DNA from: Sphingomonas pruni NBRC 15498 | GTDB lineage: Bacteria; Pseudomonadota; Alphaproteobacteria; Sphingomonadales; Sphingomonadaceae | Length of the DNA stretch: 59,509 bases | Assembly: GCF_001598455.1 (NCBI RefSeq) | Contig: NZ_BCYZ01000023.1 | Coordinates: 1 to 59,509 of the forward strand | Direction of reading: 5' to 3' | In this document: one piece after another, positions 43,076-51,620 of the stretch | Numbering within the stretch: position 1 is the stretch's first letter | Layout of the letters: each line of letters opens with the position of its first letter | The notes under the pieces: model-generated | The model's database searches: none | What the model was told of the DNA's origin: nothing | Seen by the model: only the letters and a program-made list of their open reading frames with translations | Made by a program: the position numbers and the translations under genes

Positions 43076-43928
43076 AACCGATACGGGCGTTCGCGCCGCG
43101 CTGAATGCCGCGCTCGATGCGGGCGGCGCGATCCTGGCGGCGGGCGGTGCCTCGCTCGACGCGGTCGAGGCGGCGGCCCGCGTGCTCGAGGACGATCCGC
43201 ATTTCAATGCCGGCCGCGGCTCGGCGTTCACGTTTGAGGGCAAGAACGAACTCGACGCGGCGATCATGGAAGGGGCTACGCTGCGCGCCGGATCGGTCGC
43301 CGGCGTAACCGCGACCCGGAATCCGGTGACGCTGGCACGCGCCGTGATGGAGCAGAGCGTGCACGTCCTGCTCGGCCGCGAAGGCGCCGACGCGTTCAGC
43401 CGCGAGCATGGACTCGACCAGGCGGACGCCGATTGGTTCGCGACTCCCGAACGCCGCCGCCAGCTCGACGAATTGCTATCGAACGGCGGCAAGTTCGACG
43501 TCGACATGAAATACGGCACGGTCGGCGCGGTCGCGGTCGACCAAGCCGGACATATCGCCGCGGCGACCTCGACCGGCGGGGTGACCGGCAAGCGCTGGGG
43601 CCGGATCGGCGATTCGCCACTGATCGGCGCCGGCACCTATGCCGATGACCGCGGCGCCGCGGTGTCGTGCACCGGCGCGGGCGAGTTCTTCATCCGCGAG
43701 AGTGTCGCGTTCCAGATCAACGCCCGCGTCCGTTTCCTGGGCGAGAGCCTGCAGCTGGCAGCCGATACCGTGATGGCCGAGGTCAAGGCGCTTGGCGGTA
43801 CTGGCGGGGTGATCGTCACCGCGGCCGATGGCGGCATGGCCTGGAGTTTTACGACCGCCAGCATGTACCGCGGCCGTGCGGGGTCGGATGGTGGGCGCAG
43901 GGTGGCGCTCTATCAGGACGAGGGCTGA
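42996..43928 (+). CDS. Isoaspartyl peptidase / L-asparaginase (Ntn hydrolase)
   Basis: This 310-residue type III plant-type asparaginase family enzyme is made as an inactive precursor. It self-cleaves before Thr175 in DMKYGTVGAVAVD to create alpha and beta chains. Other landmarks are WSLVIHGGAGAI at the start, NAGRGSAFTFEG, and the glycine loop GGVTGKRWGRIGDSPLIGAG after the nucleophile. It releases N-terminal isoaspartate from damaged peptides and hydrolyses asparagine. There is no signal peptide. The start overlaps the 3' end of acyltransferase paralogue 3 by 80 nt. Confidence 0.93.
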   Translation: MTTPHKPWSLVIHGGAGAITRSQTRPETDTGVRAALNAALDAGGAILAAGGASLDAVEAAARVLEDDPHFNAGRGSAFTFEGKNELDAAIMEGATLRAGSVAGVTATRNPVTLARAVMEQSVHVLLGREGADAFSREHGLDQADADWFATPERRRQLDELLSNGGKFDVDMKYGTVGAVAVDQAGHIAAATSTGGVTGKRWGRIGDSPLIGAGTYADDRGAAVSCTGAGEFFIRESVAFQINARVRFLGESLQLAADTVMAEVKALGGTGGVIVTAADGGMAWSFTTASMYRGRAGSDGGRRVALYQDEG

Positions 43929-43940
43929 CGCCGCACACCC

Positions 43941-44025
43941 GTCATGCCGGGCCTGTCCCGGCATCCAACATGCAACAACGGCTGCATTCCGTTGTGGAGG
44001 GTTGGACCCCGGAACTAGTCCGGGG
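43941..44025. repeat. Three-hairpin repeat (second repeat class)
   Basis: Three consecutive inverted repeats are visible: ATGCCGGG/CCCGGCAT, ACAACGG/CCGTTGT and CCCCGGA/TCCGGGG. They occupy the gap between the isoaspartyl peptidase and the S1/P1 nuclease. The organisation parallels 5243-5326, with outer CCGGG hairpins and a different central hairpin. Confidence 0.75.
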
Positions 44026-44101
44026 AGACGGGACGAGGAAGAGGCACACGGCGACTCTAAAACGATTGGAAGCGCTCGCCCTCAAGCCTAAGGCAAAGCC
44101 C

Positions 44102-44962
44102 ATGAAGCGCCTCCTCCCCGCTGCTGCCGCACTCGCCGCACTTGTCCTTGCATCCCCCGCCAATGCCTATTGGGAATATGGCCATCAGACGGTCGCCGAG
44201 ATCGCCTGGGCCAATATCACGCCCAAGGCGCGGCGCGAGATCACGCGATTGCTCCGCCAGCAGAAACTGCTCGGCACGCCGCAATGCAAGGCAGGCACGC
44301 TCGACGACGCAGCGGTTTGGGCGGATTGCATCAAGGGGATCAAGGACGAGAACGGCAAGCAGAAATTCGGCTATACCAACGCCTGGCATTATCAGGACGT
44401 CGACATCTGCTCGCCGTTCGACGTCGATAGCGTCTGCAAGGACGGCGATTGCGTCTCGGCGCAGATCGTTCGCGACGTGAAGCTTCTGAAGGATCGTCAC
44501 ACGCCGACCAAGCAGCGCGTCGAGGCACTCGTCTTCCTGATCCACTTCGTCGGCGACCTGCACCAGCCACTCCATGCCGGCGAGAAAGGCGACAAGGGCG
44601 GCAACGACGTGAAGGCCGAATACGGCACCTATGCCGCCAGCCGGCTCAACCTCCATTCGATCTGGGACGGCTATCTCGCCGAGCGCGCCATCTCGACCGG
44701 CCCCAGCCTGGTGCATCGTTATTCGTTCGCCCAGCGCAAGCGGATCGCGGCGGGCAACGTGCTCGACTGGAGCCGCGAGAGCTGGGCGGTCGCCCGCGAC
44801 GTCACCTACAAGACAGCGATCGGCGGCGATCCGTGCGGTCCGACGCCGACCAAGGTGAAACTGGACAATGCGACGATCGCAAGCTTGGTCCCGACGGTTC
44901 GATTGGAAGTCGAGCGCGGCGGCTTGCGGTTGGCCAAGCTGCTGAATCAGGCGATCGGCTGA
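44102..44962 (+). CDS. S1/P1 nuclease (secreted)
   Basis: This 286-residue periplasmic or extracellular zinc-dependent nuclease/nucleotidase has a signal peptide (MKRLLPAAAALAALVLASPANA). The mature N-terminus is YWEYGHQTVAEIA, so the position normally held by the zinc-binding N-terminal tryptophan appears to be tyrosine. Other zinc ligands are in the WHYQDVD and HFVGDLHQPLHAG regions and in NLHSIWDGYL. It would degrade single-stranded nucleic acid for phosphate and nucleoside scavenging. The open frame extends to 43667, but the signal peptide fixes the start at 44102. Confidence 0.9.
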   Translation: MKRLLPAAAALAALVLASPANAYWEYGHQTVAEIAWANITPKARREITRLLRQQKLLGTPQCKAGTLDDAAVWADCIKGIKDENGKQKFGYTNAWHYQDVDICSPFDVDSVCKDGDCVSAQIVRDVKLLKDRHTPTKQRVEALVFLIHFVGDLHQPLHAGEKGDKGGNDVKAEYGTYAASRLNLHSIWDGYLAERAISTGPSLVHRYSFAQRKRIAAGNVLDWSRESWAVARDVTYKTAIGGDPCGPTPTKVKLDNATIASLVPTVRLEVERGGLRLAKLLNQAIG

Positions 44963-44968
44963 GGTCAG

Positions 44969-45910
44969 TTACTTTCGGACGAACGCGGCAATCGCTTCGG
45001 ACACGGCAGGCGAGATCGCCAGATCGGCATTGCCGTAGGTCACGGCATTTGCCGCCCGGTCATCGCCATCCACCGGTTTGAGCACGTGATTGACCCCGGG
45101 CAGGATCTTGAGCGTCGCGGCGGGCTGGCCGCGCTTGAGCAACTCGGCGTCGGTCACCGGCACCTGCAGATCCTTGTCGCCCTGAAGGATCAACACCGGC
45201 AGCTTGATCGCACTGACCAGCTTCGCCGGATCGTAGGAGAAGGCCTCGATCAGGAAGCCTTGCACATTGTCGCGGAACAAGGGCTGGAGGGGTGTCGGCA
45301 AGGTCGCACCATCGACTCGCTTGCCCGCCTCGAGTTGGTCGAGCGCCGCCTCGCCCGCTGCCAGTAGCGGCGCGTTGGCGGGGTTAGCGCGGAGTTGGGC
45401 ACGAATCACTTCGCCATAAGGCCGCCCCGCGCCCGAGACGAGGATCACGCCGCAAATCCCCTTGGGATCCTGCGCTGCCTTGAGGGCAACAAGCGAGCCC
45501 TCGCTATGTCCGAGCAGCCAGACGCATTTGCGGCCGGTTTTCGCGCGCAGCATATCGACCCAGGCATGCGCGTCGGCGGCATAGGCCGCGATCGTCACGT
45601 CGTTGGCGTCGGGGATCGCTGCCTTGCTGCCGAACAGGCCGCGCTTGTCGATGCGGAGCGTGGCGACGCCCCTGGCGGCCAAGGCTTCGGCAAGCTGACG
45701 ATAGACGCCACCCTTCACGCCGAGCGGATTGTTGCCGTCGCGATCGGTCGGGCCGGAACCCGGAATGATCAGGATGGCCGGCGCATCCTTGTCCGGATCG
45801 ACCAACGTTCCCGCGAGCGCACCCTGTGGGCCGGGAATCGTGACCTCGACGCCCGTGGGCGTGGTCGCGGCCGCAAGCAATGCAGCGCCGGCCATCGCAA
45901 TCGCCTTCAT
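44969..45910 (-). CDS. Alpha/beta hydrolase, secreted (serine aminopeptidase-like)
   Basis: This protein of about 313 residues has a signal peptide (MKAIAMAGAALLAAATTPTG). The oxyanion segment is LIIPGSGPTDRDGNNPLG, the nucleophile elbow GHSEGS, the acid region LQGDKDLQVPV and the catalytic histidine in GVNHVLKPV. It is typical of periplasmic alpha/beta hydrolases of unknown substrate. ATG 45910 is 7 nt after GGGGAG and is preferred; ATG 45913 is also possible. It is the last gene of the five-gene coupled operon starting with the SPFH protein and converges with the nuclease gene. Confidence 0.88.
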   Translation of the reverse strand: MKAIAMAGAALLAAATTPTGVEVTIPGPQGALAGTLVDPDKDAPAILIIPGSGPTDRDGNNPLGVKGGVYRQLAEALAARGVATLRIDKRGLFGSKAAIPDANDVTIAAYAADAHAWVDMLRAKTGRKCVWLLGHSEGSLVALKAAQDPKGICGVILVSGAGRPYGEVIRAQLRANPANAPLLAAGEAALDQLEAGKRVDGATLPTPLQPLFRDNVQGFLIEAFSYDPAKLVSAIKLPVLILQGDKDLQVPVTDAELLKRGQPAATLKILPGVNHVLKPVDGDDRAANAVTYGNADLAISPAVSEAIAAFVRK

Positions 45911-46155
45911 CATTCTTCTCCCCGCCAGCGCCATTTCCACCCACCACGTGTGTGCTGGGCGCAGATCACCATGAAGGCGGCGGTCAACGGGACAATGACG
46001 CCCGCCGCGATTCCCGGATGCCGCGGCACCAAGGTCATTGCCGCGACGATCACTGTCGCCGAATAGCCGATCGTCACCGCCCATCCCTGCCAGGTGATGG
46101 GCAGACCGGCGCCGATACCGAGCTTTTTCGGCGCGAACCAATCGCCCTCGCTCAT
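45910..46155 (-). CDS. Small two-helix membrane protein, hypothetical
   Basis: This 81-residue protein begins MSEGDWFAPKKLGIGAGLPITWQGWAV and has two hydrophobic helices (about 22-42 and 46-64), followed by a basic aromatic tail GGWKWRWRGEE. I do not recognise a named family. The start overlaps the preceding microprotein stop (ATGA) and its TGA overlaps the start of the hydrolase, so it is tightly coupled in the operon. Its tail contains many Trp and Arg residues, suggestive of membrane-surface contact. Confidence 0.68.
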   Translation of the reverse strand: MSEGDWFAPKKLGIGAGLPITWQGWAVTIGYSATVIVAAMTLVPRHPGIAAGVIVPLTAAFMVICAQHTRGGWKWRWRGEE

Positions 46156-46247
46156 GCCAGCACCATCGCGGCACCGATGCCGAGCGCCAGAACCGACAGC
46201 GCCAGCAGGATCGGCAGCCGCTCGCGGCTCGTCATCCGTCCGATCAT
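46152..46247 (-). CDS. 31-residue single-helix membrane microprotein
   Basis: The open frame starts MIGRMTSRERLPILLALSVL and consists of a short basic N-terminus and one hydrophobic helix ending AAMVLA. AAGGAG lies upstream of the ATG at suitable distance. The ATG overlaps the RHH gene's stop, and its TGA overlaps the next ATG, so both junctions are of the ATGA kind. Precise packing, a ribosome binding site and a sensible helix support a genuine microprotein despite its size. Confidence 0.55.
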   Translation of the reverse strand: MIGRMTSRERLPILLALSVLALGIGAAMVLA

Positions 46248-46453
46248 TCCTGATCTCCTTGCTTGAGCGGGCGGCCGCGCTTGGGCCGTACCGGATCCGC
46301 CAGCTTCACCCCGCGCCGCGCGAGCGCCTCGCGCAGCAGGCATTCGACCTGGGCGTTGACGCTCCTGAGGTCGCTCGCCGCCGTGCGCTCGATCGCCGCG
46401 TGAAGCGCGGGATCGAGGCGCAGCGGAAACGCCTTTTTGGGAGGAGCGCCCAT
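46244..46453 (-). CDS. Ribbon-helix-helix (Arc-type) DNA-binding protein
   Basis: This 69-residue protein has the strand AFPLRLDPALHAAIERTAA and then SVNAQVECLLREALARRG, the strand-helix-helix pattern of Arc/MetJ-type regulators. A basic tail follows (RPKRGRPLKQGDQE). It is likely to bind DNA as a dimer. It starts 9 bp after the SPFH gene, and a palindrome ATGATATCAT lies beside that operon's promoter, suggesting autoregulation. A toxin-antitoxin role is possible for this fold, but no toxin is recognised here. Confidence 0.8.
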   Translation of the reverse strand: MGAPPKKAFPLRLDPALHAAIERTAASDLRSVNAQVECLLREALARRGVKLADPVRPKRGRPLKQGDQE

Positions 46454-46462
46454 CCTATCGCC

Positions 46463-47365
46463 TTACTGGTAGAGCGAACCTGCGTTGACGACCGGCTGGG
46501 TGTCACGCTCGCCGCACAGCACGACCATCAAGTTCGACACCATCGCCGCGCGACGCTCGTCGTCGAGTTCGACCACACCTTTCTGGCTCAATTGGTCGAG
46601 CGCCATTTCGACCATGCCGACCGCGCCCTCGACCAGGGTCTGGCGCGCGGCGACCACCGCTTGCGCCTGTTGCCGGCGAAGCATCGCGCCGGCGATCTCC
46701 TGGGCATAGGCCAAGTGCGTGAATCCGCATTCGTCGACCGTGATCCCCGCCATGGCCAGCCGCGCGATCAGTTCCTGGCGAAGCTCGGCACCTACCTGAT
46801 CATGATTACCACGCAGCGTCACTTCCTGGTGCGCGAAATCGTCATAGGGGTAGCGCGATCCAATCGTGCGCACCGCCGCCTCGATCTGGACCATCACGAA
46901 AGCCTTGTAATCGTCGACATCGAACAAGGCCTGGGCGGTATCGGTCACGCGCCACACCACCTGTGCCGCGATCTCGATCGGGTTGCCGCGCAGATCGTTG
47001 ACCTTGATCTTGTCCGAAATAATGTTGTTGGCGCGGACCGAGATCTTCTTGCGGCCCAGCCATGGCAGCAGCCAGCGCAGTCCTGTGTTGCGGTCGGTGC
47101 CCTGATAGCTGCCGAACAGGGTGACCGCCGCCGCCTGGTTGGGCTGGAGCATGTAGAAGCCGCACAGCACGAAGGCGAAGACGATCGTCCCGCCGATGAT
47201 CAACGGTGCGCCGACCATTGGATTGGTGTCTGCCGTCAACCCGCCATAGATCGCCGCCGCCAACGCGATCAGCAGCACGAGCAGCATCACATAACCGCTC
47301 GACGTTGCCGCCGGACGTTCGCGCGACAACGTCAAGGCGGCACCATTTCCATTCGAATCCGACAT
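46463..47365 (-). CDS. SPFH/band 7 (prohibitin-type) membrane protein
   Basis: This 300-residue membrane protein has an N-terminal disordered stretch and two hydrophobic helices (about 24-44 and 52-70). The SPFH domain (about 75-240) has [46 protein letters not shown] and AHQEVTLRG. The alanine-rich coiled coil [26 protein letters not shown] is shared by stomatin-like proteins. Such proteins form oligomeric membrane scaffolds. It is first in the operon, with GGGAGGG before the ATG and a TATAAT-like promoter upstream. Confidence 0.92.
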   Translation of the reverse strand: MSDSNGNGAALTLSRERPAATSSGYVMLLVLLIALAAAIYGGLTADTNPMVGAPLIIGGTIVFAFVLCGFYMLQPNQAAAVTLFGSYQGTDRNTGLRWLLPWLGRKKISVRANNIISDKIKVNDLRGNPIEIAAQVVWRVTDTAQALFDVDDYKAFVMVQIEAAVRTIGSRYPYDDFAHQEVTLRGNHDQVGAELRQELIARLAMAGITVDECGFTHLAYAQEIAGAMLRRQQAQAVVAARQTLVEGAVGMVEMALDQLSQKGVVELDDERRAAMVSNLMVVLCGERDTQPVVNAGSLYQ

Positions 47366-47383
47366 CGGACCCTCCCGTTAATT

Positions 47384-47422
47384 ATGATATCATCATTATA
47401 TCGTTCTCAAGCGAGTCGCAAG
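47384..47422 (-). promoter_or_regulatory. Promoter with palindromic operator for the SPFH/RHH operon
   Basis: Reading leftwards, a TTGC-containing -35 region (47416-47422) is followed about 15-17 nt later by a perfect -10 TATAAT (47400-47395). Directly downstream is the palindrome ATGATATCAT (47393-47384). The island is AT-rich in an otherwise GC-rich region. A small palindrome of this type next to a start site fits a ribbon-helix-helix dimer, and the operon encodes one. Confidence 0.6.
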
Positions 47423-47499
47423 CGCATTCGGCAGCAGGGTTCCGACGGCCGCCGACCGCACGGGCACCAACGCGCCGGCCCTGCGTTAGCATTGCGATC

Positions 47500-48018
47500 A
47501 TGCCGAAGCTCAAGGTCTATCGCACCCCGATCGGCTTCCACGACGCCTATGTCGCGGCGCCGAGCATGAAAGCCGCGCTCAAGGCCTGGGGAACGACCAA
47601 GAACCTGTTTTCCCGAGGTGCGGCGGAGATCGTCACCGACCCCAAACTGACGAAGGAGCCGCTCGCCAAGCCGGGCGAGGTGATCAAGCGCGCTCGGGGT
47701 TCGGCCGCGGAGCATCGAAAGGCTGCGGGAGCGGGGAACGGCGCGCCGAGCAGAGGCAAGACGGCGCCCGCGCCCAAAACAGCCAAGCGCCCGCCCCGGC
47801 CCAACCGCAAGCCGCTTGAAAAGGCCGAGCAGGCGCTGAGCGCCGCGCAGCAGCGGCATGAACGCGCCCTCGCCGACATCGATCATCGGCTGGATGCGTT
47901 GCAGGCCAAGCGACGCGAGTTGGGCAGGAAGCAGGAAAGCGAGATCGCCGATCTGAAAGAGGAAATGGCCGCGCGAGAATCCGCCTATCGGCGCGCACTG
48001 GATAAATGGGAGGCGTAG
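47500..48018 (+). CDS. Hypothetical protein with C-terminal coiled coil
   Basis: This 172-residue protein has a compact N-terminal domain (MPKLKVYRTPIGFHDAYVAAPS to about 65), a basic Ala/Lys/Pro linker (about 70-105) and a charged coiled-coil tail (about 105-172: KAEQALSAAQQRHERALADI and on). Similar genes in related genomes are often labelled TolA-like on composition alone, but I see no TolA domain. Function is unknown. ATG 47500 is chosen because the coding bias starts there; the frame upstream overlaps the SPFH promoter. A hairpin terminator follows. Confidence 0.68.
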   Translation: MPKLKVYRTPIGFHDAYVAAPSMKAALKAWGTTKNLFSRGAAEIVTDPKLTKEPLAKPGEVIKRARGSAAEHRKAAGAGNGAPSRGKTAPAPKTAKRPPRPNRKPLEKAEQALSAAQQRHERALADIDHRLDALQAKRRELGRKQESEIADLKEEMAARESAYRRALDKWEA

Positions 48019-48027
48019 CCACGAAAA

Positions 48028-48053
48028 AGGCCGGAGATCACTCCCCGGCCTCG
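48028..48053. terminator. Hairpin between convergent genes
   Basis: AGGCCGG at 48028-48034 pairs with CCGGCCT at 48045-48051. It sits between the coiled-coil protein (+) and pal (-). On the minus strand it is followed by TTTTTCGT, a terminator-like tail, which suits termination of the pal transcript. Confidence 0.65.
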
Positions 48054-48078
48054 TTCGCGTGCGACTGATCGATCGCAG

Positions 48079-48588
48079 CTATTGCAGGACGATCGTCACC
48101 GCGCGGCGGTTCTGGGCCCAGCTCGCCTCGTCAGAACCGAGCGCGATCGGGCGCTCCTTGCCATAGCTGATCGTGTTGATCCGCGAGGCGTTGACGCCGC
48201 GCGCGGCGAGATAGTTCTTGGCGGCATTAGCGCGACGATCACCGAGCGCGAGGTTATATTCGCGCGTGCCGCGTTCGTCGGCATGGCCTTCGATCGTGAT
48301 GCGGCGGTCGGGCCATTTCATCAGCCAGGCGGCCTGGCTGTCGAGGATCGAGCGCGACGTCGCGTCGATATCGTACTGGTCGAGCGCGAAGTGGATCGTG
48401 TCGCTCATCACCGAGCGTTTGAAATCCTCGGCCGAGCCCGGGACAATCGATCCGGCATCGCCGTTGCCAGTGGATCCCGACGGCTGTTCGCCCGCGGCAG
48501 GCGGCAGGACCGGCGGGCGTTTATGGGCACAGCCCGCAGCCGCGACGAGTGTCGCGAGCAGGATCAGCTTGGTAGTCGTGCGTGCCAT
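48079..48588 (-). CDS. pal: Peptidoglycan-associated lipoprotein
   Basis: This 169-residue outer-membrane lipoprotein has the lipobox VAAAGC with acylated Cys20. The OmpA-like domain (about 60-169) carries the peptidoglycan-binding signature IEGHADERGTREYNLALGDRRA. It binds TolB and tethers the outer membrane to the wall during constriction. It is the last gene of the Tol-Pal operon, after tolB with a 66 bp gap. A terminator-like hairpin follows at 48028. Confidence 0.95.
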   Translation of the reverse strand: MARTTTKLILLATLVAAAGCAHKRPPVLPPAAGEQPSGSTGNGDAGSIVPGSAEDFKRSVMSDTIHFALDQYDIDATSRSILDSQAAWLMKWPDRRITIEGHADERGTREYNLALGDRRANAAKNYLAARGVNASRINTISYGKERPIALGSDEASWAQNRRAVTIVLQ

Positions 48589-48654
48589 TGTTGGTTCTCC
48601 CTAACTTTTGGCTGTTGAATGCCTGGGGGGCGTGTTCGGTCCGGATACGAAACG

Positions 48655-50058
48655 TTAGTCCTTGCGAATGGGTCCCCAGCTCGGGTCCGATCCGTCGAAC
48701 GGGGTGGGCAAGCGGCGCTCGTTTACGCCGGTCAGGTCGACCGACCACAAGTCCGCGACGCCGCTTCCGCCCTGGGTCGAGCGGAAGAACATGATCACGC
48801 GGCCATTGGGCGCCCAGCTGGGCGCCTCATCCTGCCAGCCATCGGTCAGCATCTTCTCGCCGCCGCCCGACGGCGACATGATCCCGACATGGAAGCCGCC
48901 GCCGATCTTGGTGAAGGCGATCAGGTCGCCGCGCGGGCTCCAGGCGGGCGTGGCGTACTTGCCCGAGCCGAAGCTGATCCGCTGCTGGTTGGAACCGTCG
49001 GCGTTCATCACATAGAGCTGCTGCGAGCCAGAACGGTCGCTTTCGAACACGATCTTGCTGCCATCGGGCGACCAGCTGCCGCCGGTGTCGATGCCGGGCG
49101 CGGTGGTCAGGCGTTGCGCCGTGCCGCCATCGGCCGGGATCTTGTAGAGATCGGTATTGCCCGCCTGCGACATCGAATAGAGGATCCAGCGGCCATCGGG
49201 CGAGAAACGCGGCGCCAGCGCCAGGCTGACATTGTCGACCAGCCGGTGCTGCCGTCCCGTGGCGATGTCCATGACGTAGATGGTCGGCTTCTTGTCGAGA
49301 TAGGACAGGTACGCGACGCGGCGCTGATCGGGCGATAGTTGCGGGGTGAGCACGATCGTCTGGCCGTTAGTCAGGAAACGGCCGTTGAAGCCATCCTGAT
49401 CCATGATCGCCAGCCGCTTGATGCGCTTGCCCTTGGGTCCGGTCTCAGAGACATAGACCACGCGGCTGTCGAAATACGGCCCTTCGCCGGTCAGGCGGGT
49501 ATAGACCATATCGGCGCATTTATGCGCGGCGCGGCGCCATTCGTTGACCGTGAGCACGTAGCCCTGGCGCGCGAGCTCGCGCTGTGCGGCAGTGTCATAG
49601 AGATAGCAGCCGACCGTCACTGTGCCGTTGCCGTTGGCACGAATATAGCCCTGAACCAGGGCAGTCGCGCCGCGCGACGTCCAGCCGGTGAAATCGGGAG
49701 CGGTCGCCTGCGCGAACGGGACCGGCATCAGCTGCCCGGTAGGAAGCGGCTTGAACAATCCCGAATTCTTGAGATCGGCGGTGATGACATCGGCCAATTG
49801 CCTGCCGAGCTGATCGGTCGATCCCGCTGCGGTCGAGGCCACTTCGGGGGTAGGCAACGCCGGAATCGCGATTCCCATCGGCGCCGAGATGCCGCCCTCG
49901 ACATCGACCACCAGGCCGCCAGATTGGCCAGGCGCCGGCGTCGCCTGGGGGGCAGGAGCCGGAGCGGGCGCCGGGGTCGGTGCCGGTGGAGTCGTCTGGG
50001 CATTGGCAGCGGGCGCCAGCAGAATCGTCAGCGCGATCAGCGGAAGAGCTTTGGTCAT
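48655..50058 (-). CDS. tolB: Tol-Pal system protein TolB
   Basis: This is a periplasmic beta-propeller of about 467 residues with a signal peptide (MTKALPLIALTILLAPAANA). Several Pro/Ala residues follow, then the N-terminal alpha/beta domain (about 60-190). The six-bladed propeller comes next, with repeated SPDGRWI and SPDGSKIVFESDRSG blades. It links the TolA/Q/R motor to Pal. Three consecutive ATG codons (50064, 50061, 50058) follow the tolA stop. The last has GAGAG at best spacing. It follows the usual tolQ-R-A-B-pal order. Confidence 0.95.
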   Translation of the reverse strand: MTKALPLIALTILLAPAANAQTTPPAPTPAPAPAPAPQATPAPGQSGGLVVDVEGGISAPMGIAIPALPTPEVASTAAGSTDQLGRQLADVITADLKNSGLFKPLPTGQLMPVPFAQATAPDFTGWTSRGATALVQGYIRANGNGTVTVGCYLYDTAAQRELARQGYVLTVNEWRRAAHKCADMVYTRLTGEGPYFDSRVVYVSETGPKGKRIKRLAIMDQDGFNGRFLTNGQTIVLTPQLSPDQRRVAYLSYLDKKPTIYVMDIATGRQHRLVDNVSLALAPRFSPDGRWILYSMSQAGNTDLYKIPADGGTAQRLTTAPGIDTGGSWSPDGSKIVFESDRSGSQQLYVMNADGSNQQRISFGSGKYATPAWSPRGDLIAFTKIGGGFHVGIMSPSGGGEKMLTDGWQDEAPSWAPNGRVIMFFRSTQGGSGVADLWSVDLTGVNERRLPTPFDGSDPSWGPIRKD

Positions 50059-50069
50059 CATCATCTCTC

Positions 50070-50992
50070 TCAACCGGGAAGCTTGTACCGGAGCGTGAAA
50101 TTGCTCCAGCCATTGGGGACGTCGTACAATTCGGCGGGCAGTCCGCGCAGCGGCTGACAGCCCATGAAGGTCGCGATCGCGCTGTCTTTGACGCGTTGGA
50201 CATAACGGGAATTTTCGTCGTCGACGCCAGTCACCTCCCCTATTGTCGGTCGTCCGGCGAGCGTGCCGTCGCGATTGATCTTCAACCGAACCGCGACCAG
50301 GATTCGTTCTGCGCCAGGGCCGGGCTTGACCTGGCGATTGGCGCAGGGTTGGACTTGCTCGGCGATCTTCCGGCGAATATCCATGACCGCTATTGCGCTC
50401 ATAGTCGCGGCTTTAGGCGCAGTCCCGGTCGCGGGGCTGGGCTTACTTGAGGCGCCCTTGAAATAATCCGATCCGAAATTGAGCCCGCGCGCCTTGGGCT
50501 TGATCGCGTTGGCGGTGCTGCCGGTGCCCTTGCCCGGCTTGACCGCGGGTTTGGCGGGCGCCGCGACGGCGGGCTTGGGCTGGGCTTTCGGGACCGGTTT
50601 GGGCGCAGGGGGCGCCGGCTTCTTCGGCTCGGGCTTGGCGACAGGAGCAGGCTTGGGCGGCGGCGCGGCTTCAGGCTGCGGCTTGGGCGGCGCGGGCTCG
50701 GCCTTTTCCTCGGCCGGCGCGGGCGGCGCCGAATCCTCGGGGTTGCCTATATCGGGCGCCTTGCTTTCGGCCGGATCGACCGTCGTGTTGGGCGCGCCGG
50801 CCTTCAGCCCGACATCGTCGGCGATCGTCACGTCCATCGGCACCACCGGCGGCGGCGGGGGCGATGGCGGCAGCAGCGACAGGATCGTGAACAGGATGAG
50901 ATGCGCGAGCAGCGACACGCCGATCGCGATCCACAACCGGTCGTCGCGCTCCGCAGGGATCGGGCGCAGAATGGGAGAGACGGCGATGCCGC

Positions 50993-50996
<4 letters not shown>
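50070..50996 (-). CDS. tolA: TolA-type TonB/TolA C-terminal domain protein
   Basis: This 308-residue protein has one N-terminal TM helix (about 22-42), a long Pro/Ala/Lys periplasmic spacer (about 60-200), and a C-terminal domain with RKIAEQVQPCANRQVKPG and AERILVAVRLKINRDGTLAG. It spans the periplasm and transmits force from TolQ/TolR to TolB/Pal. Position between tolR and tolB identifies it as TolA rather than TonB. The ATG overlaps the tolR stop by 4 nt. The proline-rich, rather than alanine-helical, spacer is of the alphaproteobacterial kind. Confidence 0.9.
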
Positions 50997-51433
<437 letters not shown>

Positions 51434-51440
51434 CCCTAAA

Positions 51441-51607
51441 AGTCCTCCCCAAGCTTGCTTGGGGAGGGGGACCAGCGAAGCTGGTGGAGGGGCCGCAGCG
51501 GCGCAGCCGCGAGGATGGGGCCTCCCTCCGCCGCTACGCGGCTGCGGGCCCCTCCACCCCCGGCTTCCCCGGCGGTCCCCCTCCCCACGCTACGCATAGG
51601 GAGGATT
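51441..51607. repeat. Palindromic element copy E7, between tolQ and tolR
   Basis: The left half is AGTCCTCCCC-AAGCTTGCTT-GGGGAGGGGGACC with an AGC/GCT hairpin and GGTGGAGGGGCC. The right half is inverted, with GGGCCCCTCCACC and GGTCCCCCTCCCC. The core differs from E3/E6 and itself carries GCAGCGGCG/CGCCGCTACG inverted repeats. The element lies 13 bp after the tolQ stop and 7 bp before the tolR start, so it must be transcribed with the operon. Confidence 0.87.
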
Positions 51608-51620
51608 TGATGGGCCTCAT

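Noticed and set aside
46094..47569. 491-residue plus-strand frame over the SPFH/RHH operon
   Set aside because: It conflicts with the coupled minus-strand genes and has no recognisable domains.
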